Assembly: GCA_041664965.1 (NCBI GenBank)
Contig: JBAYJT010000024.1
Coordinates: 1 to 24,591, forward strand
Length of the DNA: 24,591 nt
Reading direction: 5' to 3'
Source: JBAYJT01 sp041664965
Lineage (GTDB): Bacteria > Pseudomonadota > Gammaproteobacteria > UBA9339
The position numbers and the translations under genes were made by a program. Shown piece after piece: positions 1 to 7,209 of the stretch. The notes under the pieces were generated by a model, which saw nothing but the letters and a program-made list of their open reading frames with translations, made no database searches and was not told the DNA's origin. Each line of letters begins with the position of its first letter. Position 1 is the stretch's first letter.

Positions 1-885
1 GTAGCAGAGATAGTGTGAGTGGCAGTTACGTTCGAGAAAGGATAGGAACTAATTGCGCCCTGAGAGGAGCCATCAACCACAACGTCGACAATATGATAGT
101 TGGCATTAGGAGTGATTAAGAAAGTTTGGTTAGATCCTTTGTTTACGCTGACTGCGCCGGATGGGGAAATATTTCCATTAGCTCCAGCACTAGCAGTTAT
201 TGTATAGGTATCAATTGTAAAAGTTGCTGCAATTGTATGATTACTGAGCACATTGGTAAATGTATAAGAAGTTACGGTTCCCACTGAAGCTCCGTCAACC
301 AATACGTCTAAAACATGATAATTAGTGTCTGCTGTAATTGTATAGGTTTGATTTGCGCCGTAATTTACTGTAGTAGTGCCGCTTGGAGAGATAGAACCAT
401 TGGATCCAGCGTTTGATGTAATGGTATGCGTGTCGATGGCAAAAGTAGCAGAAATTGTATGGGTAGTAGTTACATTTGTAAAAGTATATGAACTAATTAC
501 ACCTTGGGATGCCCCATCCACCGTTACACCAGCAATATGATAACCAGTATTAGAAGTAATCGTAAAGGTTTGATTGGATCCGCTATTTACACTAACTGCT
601 CCTGATGGTGATATAGATCCTCCAGTTCCGGCTGATGCAGTGATAGTATATGTATCAATCGCACAAGTATTGGAAATAGTATGATTTGTTACAACATTAG
701 AGAAGGTATAAGTTGTCGGCACAGGAGTGATTGATGTGGAGTCAACAACAACAGTATCAAGATGATAGTTGGCATCAGCTCCCATTGTAAATGTTTGGCT
801 TCCTCTTCTAGGTACCACTACCGAGCCGGATGGGCTCATAGTACAGTGAGAGCCTGCTGTGGCTGTTATGATTAAAGCTGTGGCA
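1..885 (-). repeat. Tandem 222-bp coding repeats (InlB-B-like units)
   Basis: On the minus strand the encoded motif IDTYTI or IDTHTI recurs at about 652-660, 430-438 and 208-216, a spacing of 222 bp (74 residues). Each unit reads T.TI.A.AG..G.ISPSG...V..G.NQTF.IT....YH...V.VDG.S...SYTF.NV...HTI.ATF. Four units are visible: a divergent one (about 658-885), two full ones, and one cut by the window edge. They belong to the surface protein and probably form stacked extracellular domains. More copies are likely to the left. Confidence 0.85.
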
Positions 886-2792
886 GAATGATAGGTAAAT
901 GTTCCTATACTAAGAGTTGGATTATTAGTAGAAACGTTGACGGTTCCTGTGCCACCTGCTGGGGTTACAAAAGTAAAATTAGTACCATCCGCAGCAACAG
1001 ATGCTAAGGCTACTGTTTTACTGCCAATAGTGACAGTAGTTGCAGCGCTAAATTGGCCAATACTTCCGCCAGAAACTACAACTGTTGTGCCACCAGAATT
1101 TACGCCTACAGTTGGACTCATGGTAATTGCATTTGCTGGCGCGGTTAATGCATCATTAGAAATGGTGTAATTAAAAGCCTTGGGTAATTTGGAGCTTTCG
1201 CCTTTGGAGTTTGTAACCACTATATCAACAGGGCCGGGTTCGCTGTTAAGAGTTGGTACTGTTGCTATAATTTTATCAGTAGTGATGCTTTTTATTTTGG
1301 CATCTTGTTTGCCAAATTTTACTGTTGCACTTTTATCAAAATTGGAACCGGTAATGGTGACATCAGTATCGCTGTTTTCGCCTAGCGATTTGGCTTTTGG
1401 ATTAATGGAATTTACCGTGATTGTATTGCTAGAGGTGTCTTTATATTCAAAACCATTTACTTTAGTGTCTGTTCCGCCAGGTCCAACAATTTTTACGTCA
1501 ACCCAACCTGAAGCGTGGGGCGGAGTGATGACTCTGATGGTATCAGGATCAACAAGTGTGTATGATGGAGCTTCTATGCCACCAAATGTTACGCTAGTTA
1601 AGCCTGTTACTTCTTCTCCAACGAGTGTTACTTCTGTGCCACCCAAAGTTGATCCGGAACTAGGAGTGATAGAATCTATTTCTGGTCGTAAGTCCACTAA
1701 TTTTTCATCAGCCGTAGCTAGTACTCTTTCCATATGAACAGCAGGAGAGCTTGTCCACATTCGGATGTCATTGGTTAAATCTATCTGTTTGGATAGGTAA
1801 TGTACTTCATTAGCGCCAATAGTACCTGGATTAAATGTTAATCTTAAGCCGACGCTGTTACTAGATGGGGTTGTGTTATGGGAAGTAAAATGTTCTCCCT
1901 CTAACGCTAGTTCTATGCCAAGTTTTTTGGCGATGTAAGGTGGGAGCCAGGAAATGCCCAGTTTGTATGTGTCATATATCTTGCGTTTACTGGCATCCGC
2001 AGAGATTTTAATATGATCGCCCAGTAATTGGCTCAGGCCTAAGCTATAACCGATACCAGTAGAGTCATTTTTTGAGATGGAATAGATGTTATTATAATAG
2101 ACAGAGTCGTAATAAAAGTGACCATTTAGTTCTGTAGAATGTGTGAGCGCGAAGTCGGAACCGATGTCAAAGCCCTTGCTGGTGGCACCAGCGATATTTC
2201 GATAGTTATCTTGAGCATAGCCTGCAGCATAGGTTTCGATTGCAGACAGGCCTTTATTAGGGGTGTTGGCGTAATAGCTACCAATGTTTATGTCTTGCCA
2301 GAAATCATTTTTTAAAAGCTGTTGGTATTTGGCTCCAAAGGCATCTTGGGTCATCTTTTGATTGACACCGCCTGTAATAAACGTGAATGGTAGTACCTGA
2401 CTTAACTTTTCGGCGGAAAACTTTAATAATCCACTGCCAAATACTCTTAAACCTGCTGTGATTCCATAACGATTAGTATCAGATCCGTGCTCCACTAAAC
2501 CAGAAAGAGCTAGGTTTTCGGTGAATTTTTGTGTGTATTGTGCATTCCAAATGAAATTATTTAAATTATCTTTGGTAAAGCCAAAAGAAAATGGCCCAGT
2601 AAAGCCCAATTCTGAGCTAGTTACAGAAATAGCATTGGGGGAATTGACATTGCTAGTTAATATTTGCTTGCTGATTGATTGTTGTTGAGTGGAAGACGCA
2701 TATGGTGTTGGGACAGCAGAAATGGTGGTGGAAAAAAGCAGTGAAAAGGCCAAATAAACATTGACACAAATTCTAAACACAAACTTGCGCAT
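1..2792 (-). CDS. Large surface protein: beta-barrel-like N-terminal domain, three IPT/TIG domains, InlB-B-type repeats (partial)
   Basis: The frame is open from 2792 to the window edge, giving 930 visible residues; the C-terminus lies outside. It begins with a signal peptide (basic MRKFVFR, hydrophobic core, likely cut after STTISA, about residue 26). Residues about 55-340 are rich in alternating aromatic and Gly-containing strands (GLRVFGSG, GFDIGSDFALTH, SVGLRLTFNPG) and look like an outer-membrane beta-barrel. Three Ig-like IPT/TIG modules follow (about 367-451, 452-542 and 543-634), each with the SITPSSGS..GGT or equivalent pattern. From about 636 there are tandem repeats of the divergent InlB B-repeat type. 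An N-terminal barrel followed by Ig-like passenger domains resembles an inverse autotransporter (intimin/invasin), so an adhesin role is likely, but I do not recognise the barrel family. ATG at 2792 has no good ribosome site; TTG at 2804 sits 10 nt after GGAG and may be the true start. Confidence 0.85.
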   Translation of the reverse strand, partial: MRKFVFRICVNVYLAFSLLFSTTISAVPTPYASSTQQQSISKQILTSNVNSPNAISVTSSELGFTGPFSFGFTKDNLNNFIWNAQYTQKFTENLALSGLVEHGSDTNRYGITAGLRVFGSGLLKFSAEKLSQVLPFTFITGGVNQKMTQDAFGAKYQQLLKNDFWQDINIGSYYANTPNKGLSAIETYAAGYAQDNYRNIAGATSKGFDIGSDFALTHSTELNGHFYYDSVYYNNIYSISKNDSTGIGYSLGLSQLLGDHIKISADASKRKIYDTYKLGISWLPPYIAKKLGIELALEGEHFTSHNTTPSSNSVGLRLTFNPGTIGANEVHYLSKQIDLTNDIRMWTSSPAVHMERVLATADEKLVDLRPEIDSITPSSGSTLGGTEVTLVGEEVTGLTSVTFGGIEAPSYTLVDPDTIRVITPPHASGWVDVKIVGPGGTDTKVNGFEYKDTSSNTITVNSINPKAKSLGENSDTDVTITGSNFDKSATVKFGKQDAKIKSITTDKIIATVPTLNSEPGPVDIVVTNSKGESSKLPKAFNYTISNDALTAPANAITMSPTVGVNSGGTTVVVSGGSIGQFSAATTVTIGSKTVALASVAADGTNFTFVTPAGGTGTVNVSTNNPTLSIGTFTYHSATALIITATAGSHCTMSPSGSVVVPRRGSQTFTMGADANYHLDTVVVDSTSITPVPTTYTFSNVVTNHTISNTCAIDTYTITASAGTGGSISPSGAVSVNSGSNQTFTITSNTGYHIAGVTVDGASQGVISSYTFTNVTTTHTISATFAIDTHTITSNAGSNGSISPSGTTTVNYGANQTYTITADTNYHVLDVLVDGASVGTVTSYTFTNVLSNHTIAATFTIDTYTITASAGANGNISPSGAVSVNKGSNQTFLITPNANYHIVDVVVDGSSQGAISSYPFSNVTATHTISA

Positions 2793-2859
2793 AAATGTAC
2801 GCAAAATACCGCCACTCCATTGTCATTTTACCGCGCTACTGGTAAATAAAGAGAAGCAA

Positions 2860-2888
2860 ATTGTACCGGCGATAAAGAAGTATGTAAA
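2860..2888 (-). promoter_or_regulatory. Sigma-70-type promoter for the surface protein
   Basis: Read on the minus strand, TTTACA (2888-2883) and TACAAT (2865-2860) are separated by exactly 17 nt. This places transcription start near 2853, about 60 nt before the ATG at 2792. It lies in the 192-nt gap shared with the divergent trpR gene, for which I see no equally good promoter. Confidence 0.6.
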
Positions 2889-2984
2889 TTATTATAACTC
2901 AGATTTTTACTGTGCTTGTCTGGGTTTTTGATTTATATTTAAAATGCTGCGAAAATGCTAAAAAATTGACAGAGGAAAAAGAGC

Positions 2985-3281
2985 ATGAAACAAAAATATT
3001 TAGCCAATTGGCAGGCTTTTTTGAAACTTTGTGCACAAATGAAGGGTAAGAATGATTTTTCTTTGCTTTTGGATTTATTTTTAACAAAGGCGGAACAAGA
3101 AGATATTGCTCTACGCTATAAAATAGTTGAAGAATTGTTGCGAAGTGAAAAAACTCAGCGTGAGATTGCTCGCGAGTTTGGCGTTAGTATTGCCAAAGTT
3201 ACCCGAGGATCAAATGCCTTGCGTGTAGCGAGTGGTAAAATGAAGAAAGCAATTTCAAAATGTAATCACGCCTCGGCGTGA
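2985..3281 (+). CDS. trpR: Trp operon repressor (TrpR family)
   Basis: The 98-residue protein matches TrpR in length and motifs. ALRYKIVEELLRSEKTQREIAREFGVSIAKVTRGSNAL follows the E. coli pattern ([36 protein letters not shown]), covering the tetrahelical core and the helix-turn-helix reading head. TrpR is an L-tryptophan-dependent dimeric repressor of tryptophan synthesis and uptake genes. The ATG follows AGAGGA by about 8 nt. The gene converges on a three-gene ABC importer operon of the TrpXYZ type, which fits a tryptophan-uptake regulon. No trp biosynthesis genes are in the window. A full consensus trp operator (CTAGTTAACTAG) was not found; isolated ACTAG half-sites occur near the importer promoter. 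Confidence 0.9.
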   Translation: MKQKYLANWQAFLKLCAQMKGKNDFSLLLDLFLTKAEQEDIALRYKIVEELLRSEKTQREIAREFGVSIAKVTRGSNALRVASGKMKKAISKCNHASA

Positions 3282-3283
3282 TT
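3264..3283. terminator. Hairpin between convergent trpR and importer ATPase genes
   Basis: AATCACGCC (3264-3272) and GGCGTGATT (3275-3283) form a perfect GC-containing stem with a very tight loop. The hairpin overlaps the last codons of trpR and its TGA. It lies between two convergent genes, so it may end transcription from both sides. There is no strong U-tract on either strand, so a classical Rho-independent mechanism is doubtful. Confidence 0.45.
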
Positions 3284-3327
3284 GATTTATAAGGAAAACC
3301 TATAGACATATTTTTGACGGTTTTTGG

Positions 3328-4089
3328 CTAAATTATTTGGGGAGGGAGATACAAATTCAGTAAATCCTCCTGGGTTAACGCCTTTTTTTCCTTTTCATTA
3401 AATTCTCTACTGACCTTTCCATTACTAAGAGCTAATAGTCTATTACCAAAGCGTAGTGCTGTTTTTAAGTCATGTGTTGTTAAGACACAAGTTATTTTGT
3501 GTTCATCTATTATTTTCGCAGTAAATTTTAGCAAATGCTCTGCAGCTTTTGGATCTAAAGCGCTTACATGCTCATCTAGCAGTAATAATTTTGGTGGATG
3601 TAACATGCTGAGGGCTAAAACTAAAGCCTGTTGTTCGCCGCCAGATAGTACAGAAACATGTGTGCTGAAATGATGCGCTAAATTATTATTGAATTGTTTC
3701 AGATGAGTGGAAAAGAATTGTTTTGGATTTTGCTGATTTAGGAAAGTCTTAATACTTAGACGTTCTAGCGCTAGGAAGCAGTTTTCTAAAACAGTAAGCG
3801 ATGGGAATAGCGAATCAACTGTGTTTTGCGTCAATGTAATAACTTGGCTAGCAAATTCTTTTTGTGAATAATGAGATATTTTTTTGTTACTTAATAAAAT
3901 ATCTCCAGTAGTGGCTTCTGTGCGTCTATCTATTGTCTTTAAGAGAGAGCTTTTTCCTGAGCCATTACTTCCCAATAGAATCACAAAATCTCCCGGATAA
4001 ATTTTGTAGTTGATATTATTCAGAACTGAACGCGATAATCCTTGTGGTGTGTAGGACAAATTTTTTATTTCAAGTAGTGGGTGATTCAT
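3328..4089 (-). CDS. ABC importer ATPase (TrpZ-like, COG1101 type)
   Basis: A 253-residue nucleotide-binding protein with Walker A (LLGSNGSGKSS), signature LSGGEQQALVLAL, Walker B with D-loop (LLLLDEHVSALD) and switch His (LTTHD). It would energise uptake through the permease encoded just upstream, whose gene it overlaps by 20 bp. The LSGGEQQ signature and the linkage to a COG2984-type lipoprotein and COG4120-type permease place it in the family that includes streptococcal TrpXYZ. Tryptophan or another aromatic compound is therefore the likely substrate, supported by the neighbouring trpR. Last gene of the operon, ending just before the hairpin shared with trpR. Confidence 0.85.
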   Translation of the reverse strand: MNHPLLEIKNLSYTPQGLSRSVLNNINYKIYPGDFVILLGSNGSGKSSLLKTIDRRTEATTGDILLSNKKISHYSQKEFASQVITLTQNTVDSLFPSLTVLENCFLALERLSIKTFLNQQNPKQFFSTHLKQFNNNLAHHFSTHVSVLSGGEQQALVLALSMLHPPKLLLLDEHVSALDPKAAEHLLKFTAKIIDEHKITCVLTTHDLKTALRFGNRLLALSNGKVSREFNEKEKKALTQEDLLNLYLPPQII

Positions 4090-4954
4090 AAATCCTCTTG
4101 GTTGTGCAAATGTTGGCAGTACGTAAAAACATAATGAGCGTTAAGCCGAGAACCATTTTCAAATAAATAGGATTAAGGTTGAGGCGTAGTAAGCCATTAG
4201 TGGCTAATAAGTAGAAGGCAACACCTAGAAGGCAAACAGCAAAGGCTTGTATGCCATGTAGTAAGTGTTTCGGCGATAGTTTCTGAAGCAGCTGCTGACC
4301 TAGTATAACGGCCCCGAGAGCAGTTAAAGTTAATCCAAAGCCCATACCAATGTCAGCATAACCTATCGTTTGTGCTGTTAGGCATCCGGATGCAGCAGCT
4401 AAGGAGTTAGTTAGGGCGAAGCCGCCGATGCGATGTGTTTCTACATTTTTACCGAGGCGATGTAATAAATTGGGATTATCACCAAAAGCTCGGAGCAATA
4501 AACCATAGCGTGTGACTAAAATTAGGCAGACGCCTAGGCATAATATCGAACTGTAAGCGCCGCTTAGAATATTAACGCTTAAATCGCTAGCATTAATTCC
4601 CGTCGAAACTAAAGTGACTTTGGCAAGTAAGCTAATATTGGGACGGCCCATGATAAGTAAGTTAACACTGAGAAGAACGAAAGTTGCTAAAATACCAGCT
4701 AATAATGAGTCGATTTTTTGCTTACGTTGAATGAGTGCCACCCCTGTTCCAGCTAACATTCCTGCTGTTAAAGCGGCTATTCCAGCTAGCATTGGTGCGT
4801 AATTTAATTCTAGCATTTTGGCAAAAACGGCAGCTCCAAGCACAAAACTGCCGTCCAAGGTTAAATCCGTAGCGCGCAGAATAAAAAAGCTAATATAAAC
4901 CGCAAGAGCTAGTGGTAGTAGAGGAAAAAGTTGAGATAAAATTGCTGTAAACAT
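4070..4954 (-). CDS. ABC importer permease (TrpY-like, COG4120 type)
   Basis: A 294-residue polytopic inner-membrane protein of the branched-chain amino-acid permease fold, with about eight hydrophobic segments. RATDLTLDGSFVLGAAVFAK near the N-terminus and the cytoplasmic-loop motif RLGKNVETHRIGGFALTNSLAAASG are typical of the family (E..R..G......A..SG.). It lies 5 nt downstream of the substrate-binding lipoprotein gene and overlaps the ATPase gene by 20 bp, so the three are surely co-expressed. Substrate assignment to tryptophan is by context only. Confidence 0.85.
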   Translation of the reverse strand: MFTAILSQLFPLLPLALAVYISFFILRATDLTLDGSFVLGAAVFAKMLELNYAPMLAGIAALTAGMLAGTGVALIQRKQKIDSLLAGILATFVLLSVNLLIMGRPNISLLAKVTLVSTGINASDLSVNILSGAYSSILCLGVCLILVTRYGLLLRAFGDNPNLLHRLGKNVETHRIGGFALTNSLAAASGCLTAQTIGYADIGMGFGLTLTALGAVILGQQLLQKLSPKHLLHGIQAFAVCLLGVAFYLLATNGLLRLNLNPIYLKMVLGLTLIMFLRTANICTTKRIYESPTT

Positions 4955-4959
4955 AATTT

Positions 4960-5841
4960 TTACCTTTTGAAAATATGTGGTTTAGTTAGTTTGATTATTG
5001 GTAGCGAGCAAGGTGATTTGCCGTTTAGAATCTGTGCGGCGAGCTTGGCGCCTTCAATGCCTATTTCTTTTTCCCCTACGCCTATCGCTAAATCCGCTCC
5101 TTGTTTTAAGGTAGCATCATCAGAAGTAATAAGTAGAATATGCTTCTTATGAGCTATTTGGATCAGTGTGGCGATTCCGCTTGCGACCAAGTTGTCTTTC
5201 AGAATAAAAATCGCATCGGTATCATCTGGTATGGCAGATCCAACGCTATAAAGATCTGCTAAATTTTGCACCATAAAATTACGGACACTAATGCCATACT
5301 TTGGAGAGTCAGCTTTTACAACATCTACTTCCGGTAAAATCTTATCGGAAGCACTGTGAATTAAAGCCACTTTGGTTATGTTGGGATAGGTTTTGTGGAT
5401 TAGTTGCAAGATCACATTGTTATCTAATTCATCATCTACAACCGCGATATTACAAGTTTCTTTAGGAATTCTGACTGATTCAGGAATGCTAGCAGCGAGC
5501 GCCACAATTGGCTCTTCTTTTACTAAACTAGCCGTCATTTGCGAAGCGGAAGTTGATAGAGGCACAATCAGATCATAATGAGCATCACGCATTTGCATAA
5601 TTATAGCGCGCTGTATGTTTATATCGCCTTCGGCATTCATCACTTTAAAATCCAGTTTTTCTTTACTTAAAGAAGTTAAAGTAGCGGTAAATCCTTGCGT
5701 AATTTCATTTAAAGCTTGGTGTTCTATAGGAAGTATAATGCCAACTTTTTTAGTAGGTATTTCTTTTTTGCATCCGAATAAAGCTGTGGCGGCTATGCTG
5801 ATAGTCGCTAGGACTAGAAACTTTTTTATATACTTTTTCAT
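4960..5841 (-). CDS. ABC importer substrate-binding lipoprotein (TrpX-like, COG2984/ABC_sub_bind)
   Basis: A 293-residue protein with a lipoprotein signal peptide ending in the lipobox LFGC (Cys23). The mature part begins KKEIPTKKVGIILPIEHQALNEITQGF, the usual opening of ABC_sub_bind proteins; later LLITSDDATLKQGADLAIGVGEKEIGIEGAKLAAQILNGKSP also matches that family. It would capture the substrate in the periplasm and hand it to the permease. First gene of the importer operon. Its ATG is preceded by GGAG at 8 nt, and this ribosome site lies inside an inverted repeat (see leader features), which suggests translational control. Tryptophan as ligand is inferred from family and trpR linkage. Confidence 0.87.
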   Translation of the reverse strand: MKKYIKKFLVLATISIAATALFGCKKEIPTKKVGIILPIEHQALNEITQGFTATLTSLSKEKLDFKVMNAEGDINIQRAIIMQMRDAHYDLIVPLSTSASQMTASLVKEEPIVALAASIPESVRIPKETCNIAVVDDELDNNVILQLIHKTYPNITKVALIHSASDKILPEVDVVKADSPKYGISVRNFMVQNLADLYSVGSAIPDDTDAIFILKDNLVASGIATLIQIAHKKHILLITSDDATLKQGADLAIGVGEKEIGIEGAKLAAQILNGKSPCSLPIIKLTKPHIFKR

Positions 5842-5849
5842 GAGAAATA

Positions 5850-5922
5850 CTCCGCTGAGAGTTTGATTTGATGGGTAAATTACGGGTAAACGAGAACGGG
5901 TGCGCTAGTCGCGCCAGCGGAG
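5850..5922 (-). promoter_or_regulatory. Leader hairpin that can sequester the importer ribosome-binding site
   Basis: On the minus-strand transcript CTCCGCTG (5922-5915) is perfectly complementary to CAGCGGAG (5857-5850), which contains the GGAG Shine-Dalgarno of the lipoprotein gene. The 57-nt loop holds a second small stem (GCGC at 5914-5911 and 5905-5902). Pairing of the outer arms would hide the ribosome site. A ribosome sitting on the upstream arm, which is part of the small ORF at 5958-5905, would free it. Confidence 0.45.
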
Positions 5923-5958
5923 GAAGAGAAGTGCTTTGAATGTGTTTTTACTTTGCAT
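5905..5958 (-). CDS. Candidate leader peptide with a single Trp codon, upstream of the importer operon
   Basis: A 17-codon ORF, MQSKNTFKALLFLRWRD, starts at the ATG at 5958 and ends at the TAG at 5907-5905. Its ATG falls within about 2 nt of the transcription start predicted from the promoter, so it would be a leaderless message; no Shine-Dalgarno is possible. Codons 13-15 (CTC CGC TGG) are the arm that pairs with the importer ribosome site, and TGG is its only Trp codon. Position and composition resemble trpL-type leader peptides, but an ORF of this length can occur by chance, so it is a hypothesis. Confidence 0.4.
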   Translation of the reverse strand: MQSKNTFKALLFLRWRD

Positions 5959-5965
5959 TCTTGTA

Positions 5966-5994
5966 ATGATACATGAGTGCAGAATGCTAGTCAA
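5966..5994 (-). promoter_or_regulatory. Sigma-70-type promoter of the importer operon
   Basis: On the minus strand TTGACT (5994-5989) and TATCAT (5971-5966) are spaced by 17 nt, predicting initiation near 5959 and a leader of about 118 nt before the lipoprotein ATG. The spacer and -10 are flanked by an inverted repeat, GCATTCT at 5955-5961 and AGAATGC at 5981-5987, which could be an operator. A lone trp-operator-like half-site ACTAG overlaps the -35. Confidence 0.65.
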
Positions 5995-6026
5995 TATGTT
6001 TTTGTTCTTTAAATGTGGAGCTAGAG

Positions 6027-7166
6027 TTAAATGTTGAATTTATATCGAAGTCCTATCATGAATGTATCAGCATTTGGCTGATAATTTAGATTCATTTTGG
6101 CGTGTCCGTGATAGCGCAACCAAGAGATGTCAGCAATAATATTTGAAGTAATGCTATAATCTAAGCCTATTCCATAAGCTATATTAATATTCTCACGATT
6201 GATCACTGTATCAGTATTAGTTGACTTTGGGTATGACATCAAATATCCCAGGCCGGCTTTTGCGTAAAAGTCAAAGTTATCGGTTAGTGGGGCTTTTATT
6301 TTTCCTAAGAAATCCAATGCTTGGGTGAGTACAACGCTTGTAATAACTGGAGATGGAGCATGATTTTCTTCGGCTCTGTTACTGAAGTAGGTAAAACCAA
6401 CCTCAGCCGCAAAATATTTATTAAAATCATAACCAGCAAAAATACGGCTGGCTATACCGCTGTCTTTCGACATGTTGACAATGAAATTATCATAATGGTA
6501 GTTGCCAACTTTCCAGTGGGTAATGTCATAACCAATTCCAAGGCCAAGATAAGGAGATTGATCGTTTGCTGATTGATAAACAGTCGTAGATGATTTGTCC
6601 GTAAATAATACATAGCGAAGTCCGATCATAAAAGTGTCTGCGTCAGGTTGGTATTTGTTAAAGTCATATGTGATTTTCCCATCATAACGTAGCCAGGATA
6701 TATCAGCTATTACATTCTGAGAGATAGAATATTCTAGTCCCAATCCATAAGCTATATTGAAATTATTGCGAGAACCGTAGCTATTGCTTTTTAAATTTGA
6801 CATTAAATAACCGAGTCCCGTCTTGGCATAGATATCAAATTTATCAGACAAGGGTGCTTTTATTTTTCCTAGTAAATCGAATGCCTGTGTACGAATTGTT
6901 GTGTTAACTTCCTGGATATCTGTTTTGCTGAAAAAATTAGTATAGCCTAATTCGATAGCAAGAGATTTGCTGAAATCATAACCAATAAAAATCCTACTAA
7001 TCGCTCCCTTATCTTTAGACGCATCATCTACAAGATTTTCCCAATTGGTCATGCCATAGCCAGCAGCAATACCTAAATAGGTGCCAGTATTACTAGCGAA
7101 AGCAGTTGGATATAATCCCAATGAAATTATGCCAACTATTAATGTTTTTTTGTGTATGAATCTCAT
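6027..7166 (-). CDS. Outer-membrane protein with two tandem OmpA-like beta-barrel repeats
   Basis: A 379-residue protein with a signal peptide (MRFIHKKTLIVGIISLGLYPTAFA). It contains two homologous halves, about 26-188 and 202-379. Shared landmarks include YLGI..GY, RIF.GYDF.K, LGKIKAPL.D.FD.YAK.GLGYLMS, NIAYG.GL.YSI..N.IADISWLRY.G and QP.ADTFMIGLRY, in that order in both. Each half has the size and strand pattern of an eight-stranded outer-membrane barrel (OmpA-like, PF13505 type). The product is either two barrels in series or one larger barrel. The start lies 43 nt after the stop of the upstream Yip1-like gene; there is no clear Shine-Dalgarno or terminator. Function unknown beyond an envelope role. 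Confidence 0.85.
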   Translation of the reverse strand: MRFIHKKTLIVGIISLGLYPTAFASNTGTYLGIAAGYGMTNWENLVDDASKDKGAISRIFIGYDFSKSLAIELGYTNFFSKTDIQEVNTTIRTQAFDLLGKIKAPLSDKFDIYAKTGLGYLMSNLKSNSYGSRNNFNIAYGLGLEYSISQNVIADISWLRYDGKITYDFNKYQPDADTFMIGLRYVLFTDKSSTTVYQSANDQSPYLGLGIGYDITHWKVGNYHYDNFIVNMSKDSGIASRIFAGYDFNKYFAAEVGFTYFSNRAEENHAPSPVITSVVLTQALDFLGKIKAPLTDNFDFYAKAGLGYLMSYPKSTNTDTVINRENINIAYGIGLDYSITSNIIADISWLRYHGHAKMNLNYQPNADTFMIGLRYKFNI

Positions 7167-7209
7167 GTATCAAAAGTGATAAGCAATGCCAAGTGTTAAT
7201 GTTTCTATA

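Noticed and set aside
1..885. 222-bp periodic repeats as a possible CRISPR or intergenic repeat array
   Set aside because: The period and conservation follow codons of a single protein and encode 74-residue domains; there are no spacer-like unique inserts between short repeats.
937..1737. Two plus-strand open frames (937-1170 and 1180-1737)
   Set aside because: They lie antisense to the TIG domains of the minus-strand surface protein, which has a continuous frame, a signal peptide and recognisable domains; the plus-strand products are low-complexity Val/Pro/Thr-rich shadows.
2899..3087. Minus-strand 62-codon open frame across the trpR start
   Set aside because: It is antisense to trpR, which is strongly supported by family motifs; no ribosome site or domain.
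3264..3283. Strong Rho-independent terminator
   Set aside because: The stem is good but the loop is very tight and no T-run follows on either strand, so it is listed only as a hairpin with modest confidence.
6321..6572. Plus-strand 83-codon open frame
   Set aside because: It is antisense to the well-supported tandem-barrel outer-membrane protein and shows no recognisable domain.
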